Below, in pieces: positions 1-7,345 of a stretch of DNA of 64,000 nt. This stretch comes from Levilactobacillus andaensis (lineage in GTDB: Bacteria > Bacillota > Bacilli > Lactobacillales > Lactobacillaceae), in assembly GCF_016861695.1 (NCBI RefSeq), contig NZ_BOLP01000005.1:62001-126000 (forward strand), read 5' to 3'. How positions within the stretch are numbered: position 1 is the first letter of the stretch; the number at the start of each line of letters is the position of its first letter. The position numbers were made by a program, and so were the translations under genes. The notes beneath the pieces were generated by a model. It worked only from the letters and a program-made list of their open reading frames with translations, made no database searches and had not been told where the DNA came from.

Positions 1-15
1 AAGGGAGTTTTTAAA

Positions 16-552
16 ATGAAGAAGTTAAATCAAGTCGTTGTTGCCTTAATGGCTGTTGGCATGCTGGGTGGCACGGTTATGCCCGCTGTAACCGCGTCGG
101 CCGCTAGTACTGGATATAGTCGAAATCGGAAAATTAGTACTCGACACGCAACATATCGGGTGAAAAATACTAAAGGTAAGACCTATACCATTACCGGTCC
201 GGCTAAAAATGTGAAATTAAAGACCAATCATTATTTGAAGAACTATAAGAAGAACAAGTGGACCCGGACGAAGATTACCCAAATCAAACATAATGGTAAT
301 TGGCTAGTCTATTACTACATGAAGCCTGTTACCAAGAAGAAGCATACCGGTGGCTGGGTAAAATTAACGGATATGAAGCCAGTGAAAACTTTTAAAGCTG
401 GCCCTCATAATTATGCAGATTTTGACACTTGGTATCGAACATTAAATACCAATGGCCGAAATTATTATTCAGGTAGAACTGATGGTGGTGCATTGGACGG
501 AAATGGCGACCCATTTCAATTCCCCGAAGTTCATGGAGATTACTTTAAATAA
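16..552 (+). CDS. Secreted hypothetical protein
   Basis: This 178-residue protein has a clear signal peptide: a Met-Lys-Lys start, a hydrophobic stretch to about residue 22, and a likely cleavage after the Ala-Ser-Ala at about residues 27-29. The mature part is rich in Lys, Tyr and Thr, with short beta-like segments as in small lactobacillus surface proteins with SH3-like folds. The ribosome site AAGGGAG is at positions 2-8. I do not recognise a catalytic motif, and the C-terminal 50 residues (Asn-, Gly- and Asp-rich) look unrelated to the rest. It is probably exported and cell-wall associated. Whether it belongs to the chromosome or to the element to its right cannot be decided, because the left neighbour lies outside the window. 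Confidence 0.75.
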   Translation: MKKLNQVVVALMAVGMLGGTVMPAVTASAASTGYSRNRKISTRHATYRVKNTKGKTYTITGPAKNVKLKTNHYLKNYKKNKWTRTKITQIKHNGNWLVYYYMKPVTKKKHTGGWVKLTDMKPVKTFKAGPHNYADFDTWYRTLNTNGRNYYSGRTDGGALDGNGDPFQFPEVHGDYFK

Positions 553-567
553 TTGAAAATATAGTGT

Positions 568-595
568 CAAACTAAAGTCAATTGACTTTAGTTTG
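568..595. repeat. 28-bp perfect palindrome
   Basis: The two 14-base halves are exact reverse complements with no spacer; the left half is CAAACTAAAGTCAA. It lies 16 bases after the stop of the secreted-protein gene and just before the first double-hairpin repeat. With no loop and no T-run it does not look like a normal terminator. It could be an operator or a recombination site. Confidence 0.7.
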
Positions 596-600
596 GTGCC

Positions 601-660
601 GCGATTCGCCTACGCGAATCGCTATTATTGAGGCTATCGCCTCACACTCCATAGGGGAGG
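601..660. repeat. Double-hairpin repeat, copy 1
   Basis: The first hairpin has perfect 9-bp arms GCGATTCGC and GCGAATCGC around CTAC (601-622). Eight bases later a second hairpin has arms GAGGC and GCCTC, followed by ACACTCC. The same layout recurs at 846, 2038 and 3087. In this copy the second stem is GAGGC/GCCTC where the others have GGGGC/GCCCC, a compensatory change that suggests the folded form matters. Confidence 0.7.
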
Positions 661-684
661 AATGTCAGATTAAGCCCCCAATAG

Positions 685-795
685 TGTGCGGGTATTGCGA
701 AAGCCCAAGCCATTGTGACTAAAATTCTCACTGCTGGCATTCTAACTGACAATCAACCAGCTAGTCATCAAACATCTAATGCATTTCACAAGTAA
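685..795 (+). pseudogene. Possible tail of a lost coding sequence
   Basis: A 36-codon open stretch begins just after an in-frame stop at 682-684 and ends with TAA at 793-795. Its translation contains AKAQAIVTKILTAGILTDNQ, which looks protein-like, but it has no start codon or ribosome site. It may be the end of a gene truncated by recombination between the flanking hairpin repeats. Evidence is weak. Confidence 0.2.
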
Positions 796-845
796 TCCGG
801 TGTCAATTTTAATATTGTCAAACTTGGGAGGGCTGCTTTGAGCCC

Positions 846-900
846 GCGATTCGCCTACGCGAATCGCTAAAATTGGGGCATTCGCCCCATACCCCCATCT
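846..900. repeat. Double-hairpin repeat, copy 2
   Basis: This carries the same 22-base palindrome as copy 1 (846-867), then the hairpin GGGGC-ATTC-GCCCC at 875-888 and the tail ATACCCCCATCTAA. It shares about 80 bases with copy 3 (2038), including upstream GGGAGG and GCTTTGAGCC, so these two are recent duplicates. Confidence 0.75.
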
Positions 901-1048
901 AACTCATGTTTAATCAATTAACATTAATCAAGAGACCAGTTCACTTCAAATAACCAACTTTACAGCAAGTTATTTGGCGAGTTGAAAAAGGATTTTGAAT
1001 GCACTGATACTTGAAGCATTAATATCAAATATATGATTTCATTTTAAG

Positions 1049-1072
1049 AGACCTATTCGTAGGTCTTTTTTT
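1049..1072 (+). terminator. Rho-independent terminator with UUCG loop
   Basis: Perfect 7-bp stem AGACCTA/TAGGTCT closed by a TTCG tetraloop and followed by seven T. It lies about 25 bases before the next gene's ribosome site. No intact plus-strand gene precedes it within 300 bases, which fits decay of an upstream gene. Confidence 0.85.
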
Positions 1073-1100
1073 ATATGCCTAAAATCAGGGGGTTTTGACA

Positions 1101-1325
1101 TTGAACAAAAACTATCAATATCATGTGGTTAATGTTATTTATGATACCAAAATGAAAACTTATATTACCGGTAACTTCAGTAAAACTTTTAATCACCATG
1201 GTCAGTATCAGTCGTTAGACGACTGGCTGAATGCCTGTATCCCATCAAATGCAACTTTAATTAGTGTGACTGAATCGTTTAATAACATTGATGTCGTTGA
1301 ATATCTGGTGACTTATGCCAGTTAA
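1101..1325 (+). CDS. Small hypothetical protein
   Basis: This encodes 74 residues with no signal peptide, membrane segment or recognised motif. I chose the TTG at 1101 because AGGGGG (1087-1092) lies 8 bases before it; the upstream in-frame TTG at 1095 is too close to that site. The protein is rich in Asn, Tyr and Thr, giving the feel of a small beta-rich phage or element protein. It lies between a terminator and the gene at 1374, with which it may be co-transcribed (48-base gap). Function unknown. Confidence 0.6.
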   Translation: MNKNYQYHVVNVIYDTKMKTYITGNFSKTFNHHGQYQSLDDWLNACIPSNATLISVTESFNNIDVVEYLVTYAS

Positions 1326-1373
1326 TTTTAGTACCTTAATCTTTGTCTTATCAATTTATAGGAGGATAGCTTG

Positions 1374-1940
1374 ATGGCAAAATTCTTAGTAGTCGACCCC
1401 ATTTGCATCATGAGCAACCATGATTGGAACCAAGTTAATGAACGCGGTGACCAACTGTGTGATGAACAAGTTGAAGCCCAAATGACTGACAGTGAACAAA
1501 TTGAATATGAAACGACTTGTGAAGACCAAGTTTTTAAAGACTTCTTCCAGACATTATCACCCAACGTTACAGTCGGGTCTATTTTCAGTAATTACTTAGC
1601 CTATATTGCGGCCATTAAAAGCAACTCATCACATGTTAAAATTGAGGGTGCCGCTTTTTATTTACGCAACAATTATTTAATTGCTGAATTAACGCCAAAA
1701 TTACTAAACTATATTGAACAAGTTGGCCCCAAAACCCCGACATTAAGAAAAATGAACCTTTCGACTAACCCATCAACCAGTTTAGTCGATGCCTTAGTTC
1801 AAAATCATCACGCCCAATTATTGACCGTGCCTGAGAATCAATCAGCTTTTAATTTAACGATTCCGGCCGATGGCGAAACACGAACTTGGGATAATAAACA
1901 GCTTGTTGCTGACAAGCTTATCACGATTCAATGCGCTTAA
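1374..1940 (+). CDS. Hypothetical acidic cytoplasmic protein
   Basis: This encodes 188 residues. The ATG at 1374 has AGGAGG at 1360-1365, 8 bases upstream, so it is preferred to the in-frame TTG at 1371. The N-terminal third is rich in Asp and Glu with several Cys and His residues; the middle is probably helical (residues 65-130). There is no signal peptide or transmembrane segment, and I recognise no family. It follows the small gene at 1101 closely and is itself followed by a double-hairpin repeat. Confidence 0.6.
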   Translation: MAKFLVVDPICIMSNHDWNQVNERGDQLCDEQVEAQMTDSEQIEYETTCEDQVFKDFFQTLSPNVTVGSIFSNYLAYIAAIKSNSSHVKIEGAAFYLRNNYLIAELTPKLLNYIEQVGPKTPTLRKMNLSTNPSTSLVDALVQNHHAQLLTVPENQSAFNLTIPADGETRTWDNKQLVADKLITIQCA

Positions 1941-2037
1941 TCGACCATCTTGTGCTTTCTCATTATCTCCACTACAATAGCTGATGATGGGGGTCTACCA
2001 AAACGTACCTCTACTGGGAGGAGCCGCTTTGAGCCCC

Positions 2038-2099
2038 GCGATTCGCCTACGCGAATCGCTAAAATTGGGGCATTCGCCCCACACCCCCATCTAATCCAT
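2038..2099. repeat. Double-hairpin repeat, copy 3
   Basis: Palindrome at 2038-2059 identical to copies 1 and 2, then GGGGC-ATTC-GCCCC (2067-2080) and ACACCCCCATCTAATCCATG. It lies about 100 bases after the stop of the gene at 1374. An open frame drawn through it (1950-2141) has no ribosome site and is not a gene. Confidence 0.75.
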
Positions 2100-2219
2100 G
2101 TAAAAATTTTCGTTGGCCTTTCTTTTCACGCGTCAACTTAAATTTTTATGTTCCATTTCCAGTCGGACCGGAATCAGACCGGCACCGGACTAATCTGTCA
2201 CTAGTAGACTACCTATAGA

Positions 2220-2654
2220 ATGGACCGATGCAAAATGGCAAAATTAACGCTTTGGGACAATGGCATAACCGGTCTCACTTTCACTGGTGAGATTGCCTTA
2301 AGTGCCTTTGACCCCCGCACGCAAGATTTCACGCTTCAAATCAAGCGCCATGGCTTGCACTTGCCGATGAATTTTAAACCAACTGACTTGCCGGAATTTT
2401 CAATTGCCCGTTTAGATTTAAATGGACAAACGATTATCCCTACGTGGCGACCTAATCGTTATGGTCAACCCGCCGATGATAATGCTTTTCAAATGGTGAC
2501 TATCACGCATGATTTGATTATCATTCAAGTCGATGCCAAGGGAACGCCAGAAGAGGTTTTTGACCGCTACAATCCGTATGAGGTTGTCGGGCAACCCGGC
2601 CAGAAACAAATCCTTAATTATCAGCGAGACCTTAGACAAATTGTCTTGATCTAA
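2220..2654 (+). CDS. Hypothetical protein
   Basis: This encodes 144 residues, or 139 if the second ATG at 2235 is used; neither start has a good ribosome site. The protein alternates short hydrophobic beta-like stretches with Pro- and Arg-containing loops and has no membrane segment or signal. I recognise no family. A stem-loop with a T-run lies just downstream. It sits among small unknown genes that look like variable cargo. Confidence 0.5.
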   Translation: MDRCKMAKLTLWDNGITGLTFTGEIALSAFDPRTQDFTLQIKRHGLHLPMNFKPTDLPEFSIARLDLNGQTIIPTWRPNRYGQPADDNAFQMVTITHDLIIIQVDAKGTPEEVFDRYNPYEVVGQPGQKQILNYQRDLRQIVLI

Positions 2655-2677
2655 CAGAACTACGTCTCATAATTAAC

Positions 2678-2712
2678 CGATCTCCATCATCTCAGGAGAC
2701 CGTCTTTTTTTT
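2678..2712 (+). terminator. Rho-independent terminator
   Basis: Stem CGATCTCC/GGAGACCG (one mismatch), 9-base loop, then nine T. It ends the gene at 2220. Confidence 0.7.
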
Positions 2713-2765
2713 TGCTAATTATTACTGTAAGATGAAGCCACAAATAGAAAAGGGAGCTGAGTATA

Positions 2766-2933
2766 ATGAAATTTACTGCCCATGTCACATTTATTGATTC
2801 ACCGAAGACCCAACAAAAACAAGCTAAAAGTTTGCAAAATCAGACGCCGCTAAATGAGAAGACAGATTCTTTTCAGAAGTCTGTAAATACGACACCAACA
2901 GATAGTACAGGTAATAAGGTGAAAAATAGTTAA
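2766..2933 (+). CDS. Very small hypothetical protein (55 aa)
   Basis: An ATG at 2766 lies 9 bases after AGGGAG (2751-2756), and the frame runs 55 codons to TAA at 2931. The peptide is hydrophilic and rich in Gln, Lys, Thr and Asn, and probably unstructured. A terminator precedes it and another follows it, so it forms a transcription unit of its own. The good ribosome site and flanking terminators are the only support; function is unknown. Confidence 0.5.
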   Translation: MKFTAHVTFIDSPKTQQKQAKSLQNQTPLNEKTDSFQKSVNTTPTDSTGNKVKNS

Positions 2934-2994
2934 CACATGTATTTTATCAACTAGTTCCGGTATAATTCTGGGTTTTCAAGTGTGTACAAAATAA

Positions 2995-3048
2995 GTTATA
3001 AAAAAACACGATTGACTGTCAAAAAAGTCATCGTGTTTTTTTATAACT
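2995..3048. terminator. Long bidirectional terminator
   Basis: Stem of about 22 bp running from GTTATA through AAAAAACACGAT to the matching ATCGTG, T-run and TATAAC. A and T tracts on both sides allow it to work on either strand. Confidence 0.8.
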
Positions 3049-3086
3049 ATGTAATTATGATTAGCATAACTTTTTAATGAAAATTA

Positions 3087-3138
3087 GTAGCCTCGCGTAC
3101 GCGAGGCTACTCTTGGGGCACAAAACGCCCCACACCCC
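3087..3138. repeat. Double-hairpin repeat, copy 4 (diverged)
   Basis: A 24-base perfect palindrome, arms GTAGCCTCGC and GCGAGGCTAC around GTAC, differs in sequence from copies 1-3 but keeps the form. It is followed by GGGGC-7 nt-GCCCC and ACACCCC, matching the second hairpin and tail of copies 2 and 3. Structure is kept while primary sequence changes. Confidence 0.65.
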
Positions 3139-3497
3139 GAATAATTCATGTAAACACTTCTATTAATTTGGTTCCTTGCAGTCACTAGCATAAAGCTAAA
3201 GACAGTACTTGTCAAGTTCTCTTACTATTATTGAATAAGATATAACTGTCCCTGAATAGTGTAGTAATGACCATCGATTTTTTAGAAAGCCTGAAAGGAG
3301 AGACAAAAGCTTCTAAAAAAAGCAGAGAGGTGTTTGCATAGAAATTAAAGTTCTAATTCAAAGCGGACAGATTATAAGCGCATAGCTAGGCTAAAAAAGC
3401 CTTGCTATGCGCTTTTTTGTTTATCTAATTTTGCACTTAGTATGGGTAAAACTCTTTTCTGTCCATTTTGAGTTGCAAGCAGAAGGGGTGCGCTAAC
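3139..3497. other. Non-coding stretch ending in a strong terminator
   Basis: No convincing gene is seen. The main feature is a strong plus-strand terminator at 3377-3417 with stem AGCGCATAGCTAGGCT and its complement, a short A loop and six T. AAAGGAG at 3294-3300 is not followed by a usable start. The left edge of the integrated element may lie here, but no repeat matching the integrase end (9526-9633) was found. Confidence 0.5.
3377..3417 (+). terminator. Strong Rho-independent terminator
   Basis: Stem of about 16 bp (GCGCATAGCTAGGCT and its near complement), A-rich loop, then TTTTTT. It isolates the element genes that begin at 3498 from upstream transcription. Confidence 0.85.
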
Positions 3498-3947
3498 ATG
3501 GGGAGACTAGAACAAGACAATATTAACCGGCTGGTTAGTGGATTAGATAATAAAGAATATTGGCAAAGAATCTTGAATGAACTTGATCGTCCACGTTTAA
3601 ATGCAGAACGTCAGGACCGAAGACACAATACTATTCGAGGTGAAGAATATTTCAACGATGGCTATGAAGTGACGGTTTTTGACACAATCTATGTGGAACA
3701 CCAAGATCCTGAAAGCATAATAATTCAGTGTGAAGAATCTCGTCAACTCTCTAATGCCTTAAGTAAATTAAGTGAGAAGGATGCTTTTGTTGTGACGGAA
3801 TTGTTTTTACATTTTAAAACGTTAACAACAGTTAGCCGTGAAATGGGCATAACGGTTCCAGCGGTCAGAAAAAGAAAAATTAGAATATTAACGATATTAC
3901 GAACTTTGCTGATAGAACAGGGATTCTGTCAGCTTTTAGAATGGTGA
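3498..3947 (+). CDS. Sigma-70 region 4-like regulator of the element
   Basis: This encodes 149 residues. The ATG at 3498 has AAGGGG about 9 bases upstream; a longer reading from 3468 has none. The C-terminal half (about residues 75-140) looks like an HTH of sigma region 4 type: LSKLSEKDAFVVTELF, then a turn, then REMGITVPAVRKRKIRI as recognition helix. Such small sigma-like proteins often open element or phage operons. It lies about 190 bases before the next gene. It probably regulates the downstream FtsK/Rep genes, which is inference. No region 2 is present, so it is not a full sigma factor. Confidence 0.6.
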   Translation: MGRLEQDNINRLVSGLDNKEYWQRILNELDRPRLNAERQDRRHNTIRGEEYFNDGYEVTVFDTIYVEHQDPESIIIQCEESRQLSNALSKLSEKDAFVVTELFLHFKTLTTVSREMGITVPAVRKRKIRILTILRTLLIEQGFCQLLEW

Positions 3948-4133
3948 AAAAAGTTTTTTAAACTTTTTTTCAAAAAATGGTTTAAAAAGTGCCAAAAAAT
4001 GTCCTGAGTAGTAGAGAGTAAAATAATTTGCTCAAAGAAAGGTGGCGATAATTCATGATGACTCATGTTCGTAGTCCGGCATACATTTTTAGTCGACCGT
4101 CAAAAAACTCACAAAATTAAAGGGGAAAAAGTT

Positions 4134-4448
4134 ATGAAAACACGTTTTAGAAAATCCGGATACTCAGATGCAACTGCTAGTAAGTACATTGCCCTTGAAA
4201 ATCCGATTTATTCGCTAAGTACGGAGTCTGAAAAGCAATTCAAGTATGTGGACGGCAAACGTACCGATGAGGTGACGGGGTATCGTTCTTGGTACACGCA
4301 AGAAGGCTTACCACCTTTTATGGTTAAGTTTGAAAAAGATGTGAAGCTGCCTAAGTATCTATCACTGGTTAAGTTCGAAAATTTACAAGGTATCGAAATC
4401 CGATACGATGTTTATTTTAAAGCTGACGATGTCACCGAGGTTAAGTAA
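4134..4448 (+). CDS. Small element protein upstream of the FtsK-like gene
   Basis: This encodes 104 residues. The ATG at 4134 follows AAAGGGGA; a longer frame from 4065 lacks a ribosome site. The protein is rich in Lys, Tyr and charged residues, with beta-like C-terminal segments. Its stop overlaps the ATG of the FtsK-like gene by one base (TAATG), indicating translational coupling. Its position resembles the small DUF961-type proteins encoded before the FtsK-like gene in Tn916-type elements, but I see no clear sequence match, so I name no family. Confidence 0.6.
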   Translation: MKTRFRKSGYSDATASKYIALENPIYSLSTESEKQFKYVDGKRTDEVTGYRSWYTQEGLPPFMVKFEKDVKLPKYLSLVKFENLQGIEIRYDVYFKADDVTEVK

Positions 4449-5524
4449 TGCAAGCTGTAGAGCTAGCGCAGTACTTACTGCAAGCTTTAAATATGGCTTT
4501 AGGTCAACTGATGCAAGGCGAAACGAGTTACACAAATAGCTTTGACATAAAAGTTATTAATGGCGGAATAATTTTTATTCCGCGACTTCCAGCCGGATAC
4601 ATTATCGATAATGATCTTTATCAAAAGATATTTTTGATTGCTAATGCAGCGCTATATCCACGGTACACGCTACTAAAGCAAAATTCGGCATACTTTGTGC
4701 CACTGAAAACTGATGATATTCATGTGCAACGTGGTCTTTTCTTTCCAATGAAAGTTGGTATATCGGAGCGATTGATCATTCCTAATTTGAGTCAATTCGT
4801 TAACACGCTATCGGGAGACATCGTCCCAATTATGAAAAACTTGACCGTTAAGTACGATAAGGTGACATCCATGGCTATTTGTGGAAATTCAGGCTCTGGA
4901 AAATCGTACGCGCTCACTTACTTTTTAAGTGTGCTAAAACCGATATCAGAATTAATTATTGTTGATCCGAAGTTTGATACACCTAGCCGATGGGCACGGG
5001 TGAATGGGGTTCCGGTGATCCATCCCCAGAAAAACCGATCGAAGTCAGACTTTCTTTCAGAAGTTAATGCAGCGCTTAGTAAGTGCCTAAAGCGGATCCA
5101 AGATCGACAGGAAATTCTATATGATGACCCTACCAAAAGCTTTAAGCATATAACCATCGTGATTGATGAGGTTTTAGCGCTATCTGAGGGAGTCAACAAA
5201 GTCATTAAAGATTCTTTCTTCTCGCTGTTGTCGCAGGTGGCCTTACTTGGCCGCGCAACTAGTGTTCACTTACTGCTGGTCTCTCAACGATTTGATCACA
5301 CCAGTATTCCTGTAAGTGTACGCGAACAGCTTAATTTGCTGCTTCAAGTTGGAAATATTAATCGTAAATCGACCCAATTTTTATTTCCTGACCTTGATCC
5401 GGAAGGAATTGTCATTCCGATTGGTAAGGGGACTGGACTAATTCAAGTTATCGATGCTGAGCATCCTTATCAGGTTTTACCGCTACTTTGTCCAACCTAT
5501 TACACTCAGAAAGGGATCTTATGA
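4448..5524 (+). CDS. FtsK/SpoIIIE-type DNA-translocase ATPase (coupling-protein-like)
   Basis: This encodes 358 residues. Walker A is GNSGSGKS at about residues 145-152 and Walker B is TIVIDEVLAL at about 237-246, followed by an LLGRAT...LLLVSQRFD segment typical of FtsK/HerA motors. There is no N-terminal transmembrane region, unlike FtsK, TcpA or other coupling proteins. The next gene, overlapping by four bases, encodes a protein with two membrane helices that may supply the anchor. It is shorter than TcpA-type proteins, as I recall them. It is expected to handle element DNA during transfer or replication. It is coupled to the gene on each side. Confidence 0.85.
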   Translation: MQAVELAQYLLQALNMALGQLMQGETSYTNSFDIKVINGGIIFIPRLPAGYIIDNDLYQKIFLIANAALYPRYTLLKQNSAYFVPLKTDDIHVQRGLFFPMKVGISERLIIPNLSQFVNTLSGDIVPIMKNLTVKYDKVTSMAICGNSGSGKSYALTYFLSVLKPISELIIVDPKFDTPSRWARVNGVPVIHPQKNRSKSDFLSEVNAALSKCLKRIQDRQEILYDDPTKSFKHITIVIDEVLALSEGVNKVIKDSFFSLLSQVALLGRATSVHLLLVSQRFDHTSIPVSVREQLNLLLQVGNINRKSTQFLFPDLDPEGIVIPIGKGTGLIQVIDAEHPYQVLPLLCPTYYTQKGIL

Positions 5525-6126
5525 TGAAAAAAACACTGTTTATGAAGCTTTATCGTCCGATATATATAGGCATTTGGCTGGATATTGCCTTGCTGGCCGC
5601 ATGGATTATCCTAGAAATATTTGCGCGCATGCTAGTGAGGTCTTCCTTGGCCGGGACGGCAAGTTTGGCTTTCTGGGTTTCAGTGACTATTGTTGCGATT
5701 GAAACTGTCGGCCTTGGCCTAATGTTTCTTCTGATTTTTACAGTTTGCATGGTGTATGTAGGCCGTCTCCCTGACACAAGTATCTCGTGTACGACTCAAT
5801 CGACGAAGCAAACATTTAGTCTGCATCGCTTTCTACATCGTCAAGATGTAACTATTACTCAATTAATGGCTGGCATACCAGCCAACGCTAAAAATAGTCG
5901 AGTAACGAGCGCATTCAATCGTGCAGTTAAAAAGAGTGTCGTGGATATTCAGGGCGACAAAGTAATAGTTTTGGTTCAGTTACCCTACACTCAGCAGTCA
6001 CAAGAAATTTTCAAGACTATTGACTCACAGCTAAAAGAGTACCTTTCTAGCCAAATGCCTGACTACTATTTCTCTGGGGCTACCCGTGATAGAAACGTAC
6101 TTTGGTTTGAAGGTCGGAAACGATAG
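5521..6126 (+). CDS. Two-helix membrane protein, probable partner of the FtsK-like ATPase
   Basis: This encodes 201 residues from the ATG at 5521, overlapping the ATPase stop as ATGA. Two hydrophobic helices lie at about residues 16-38 and 45-80; the remaining C-terminal part is soluble, Ser/Thr-rich and mixed alpha-beta. The overlap and the missing membrane domain in the ATPase suggest a split two-piece translocase, which is inference. I do not recognise the soluble domain. A strong terminator follows, so the operon from about 4134 ends here. Confidence 0.6.
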   Translation: MMKKTLFMKLYRPIYIGIWLDIALLAAWIILEIFARMLVRSSLAGTASLAFWVSVTIVAIETVGLGLMFLLIFTVCMVYVGRLPDTSISCTTQSTKQTFSLHRFLHRQDVTITQLMAGIPANAKNSRVTSAFNRAVKKSVVDIQGDKVIVLVQLPYTQQSQEIFKTIDSQLKEYLSSQMPDYYFSGATRDRNVLWFEGRKR

Positions 6127-6135
6127 ATGCCAATT

Positions 6136-6183
6136 GAGTGCGCCGCGGCTTACGAAGTAAGAGCCGCGGCAGCACTCTTTTTT
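6136..6183 (+). terminator. Strong Rho-independent terminator
   Basis: Stem GAGTGCGCCGCGGCT pairs with AGCCGCGGCAGCACTC (small bulge), 11-base loop, then seven T. It separates the FtsK operon from the origin and rep gene. Confidence 0.9.
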
Positions 6184-6198
6184 AATTAACTCTTATTT

Positions 6199-6252
6199 GA
6201 TCCTATGGGGGCTACTACGACCCCCCATAGGATCAATAATCAATAATCATGG
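6199..6252 (+). other. Double-strand origin of pMV158 rolling-circle type
   Basis: A hairpin with 13-bp perfect arms (GATCCTATGGGGG at 6199-6211 and its complement at 6222-6234) presents the loop CTACTACGAC. The loop contains TACTACGAC, known to me as the nick sequence of the pMV158/pLS1 plasmid family, cut between G and A (6219/6220). Tandem ATCAATA repeats follow at 6232-6245, resembling the initiator-binding iterons next to such origins. The RepB-like gene starts 12 bases after this feature. Hairpin, nick sequence, repeats and initiator gene together make this call strong. Confidence 0.88.
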
Positions 6253-6263
6253 GGGAATAACAT

Positions 6264-6881
6264 ATGGTTAAAGACAAGCGTTCAAATAAATGGGCATTCT
6301 TGATGTATCAAGAAAGTGCACCTGAAAATTATCTGGAAGTACTAAACGGTATGCAAGTACCGTACATTCTTAGTCCATGGCACGACAAAGACGTGAATTT
6401 TAAGACTGGCGAGCTGAAAAAGGCGCATAAACATGGTGCGCTTTTCTTTGAAAGTTTGAAGAGCTACACGCAAGTTTCAGACCTAATTAGCGAAAAACTT
6501 AATGGTCCGACTCATGTCGAAGTTGTTATGTCTCCCAAAGGTATGTATAACTATTTCACACACGCCGAGAATTCAGGCAAAACACCTTACAAAGTCGAAG
6601 ACATCGAAAGCGGTGGCGGCTTTGAGTTGGACAAGTTTTTAGTAGAACAAAACTCCGACACATTTATGAATGATGTGGTCGATGTGATTGAAGACAAAGA
6701 TATCACAGAGTTTGAAGACTTGGTTTATTACGCACGTGATAACGATTATGCTTTGCTGTCACTGATTGTGGATCATACTTTCTTTTTTTCAAAGTATTTA
6801 GATTCACGGCGCAATAATCCCAACCGTAGAACACGACCAAAAGTAGATGATACAACAGAAGATCCAGCACATGATGACTAA
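6264..6881 (+). CDS. rep: RepB-like rolling-circle initiator (Rep_2 / pMV158 family)
   Basis: This encodes 205 residues, close to the 210 of pMV158 RepB. The N-terminal nicking domain has the HUH metal site: HDKD with His40 and Asp43, and KKAHKHG with His55 and His57. The MYNYFTHAE motif carries the presumed nucleophile Tyr97. These match pMV158 RepB His39, Asp42, His55, His57 and Tyr99 as I remember them. The C-terminal part should be the oligomerisation domain. No copG or antisense-RNA copy control is seen upstream; the origin hairpin lies there instead. It may act in replication after excision and possibly as a relaxase in transfer, since no other relaxase gene is present. Confidence 0.9.
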   Translation: MVKDKRSNKWAFLMYQESAPENYLEVLNGMQVPYILSPWHDKDVNFKTGELKKAHKHGALFFESLKSYTQVSDLISEKLNGPTHVEVVMSPKGMYNYFTHAENSGKTPYKVEDIESGGGFELDKFLVEQNSDTFMNDVVDVIEDKDITEFEDLVYYARDNDYALLSLIVDHTFFFSKYLDSRRNNPNRRTRPKVDDTTEDPAHDD

Positions 6882-6947
6882 CGCTACATCTGAAATATGA
6901 CACTTTACTGATGATATGTACCAAGCATTTAAAGAATGGAGATTATT

Positions 6948-7235
6948 ATGATGAAAAAAATGATTAATGATGACGAACGTGTAGCCGTTGCAGCCTTGGT
7001 AGTTAACCTAGAGCAACAATTGCAGCGGCATATTCAATTTGCCGCACAGAACAATAAAATTATTGCACATGCCATTACAAACGATGACGGGACTACCATG
7101 CCTGAACATGCTGAACTTTTGAAAAATTGTGAGTTACTGGAAGCATTTATGGAAGCTTTTCACGATCAGGTACAAAATGACGTTCAATTTACGCTCCCAT
7201 ACTCTGAATGCACAACTCATCATGTTGAACCCTGA
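6948..7235 (+). CDS. Small helical element protein, paralog of the next gene
   Basis: This encodes 95 residues. ATG at 6948 follows GGAG with 6-base spacing. The predicted fold is mostly helical. It shares a pattern with the next gene's product: VA..A followed by LEQQL, then NKI..H, a Thr, a Gly, and P..A.LL. The leader sequence AAAGAATGGAGA before the two starts is also shared. They are therefore tandem duplicates. Function unknown; they lie between rep and the excision genes. Confidence 0.6.
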   Translation: MMKKMINDDERVAVAALVVNLEQQLQRHIQFAAQNNKIIAHAITNDDGTTMPEHAELLKNCELLEAFMEAFHDQVQNDVQFTLPYSECTTHHVEP

Positions 7236-7345
7236 GTGATTTTAGGTAATAGAAAATAAACGTATCAATAATTACTCTGCTACCGATGTTTAGAACAAAT
7301 ATGTATGTATACCAAAACATAAACGAAAGAATGGAGAACTTAAAC

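Noticed and set aside
1950-2141. 63-codon open frame
   Set aside because: It runs through the double-hairpin repeat, has no ribosome site and encodes repeat sequence rather than a protein.
601-3138. CRISPR array from repeated palindromes
   Set aside because: Only four copies, very unequal spacing with genes between, and no cas gene in the window.
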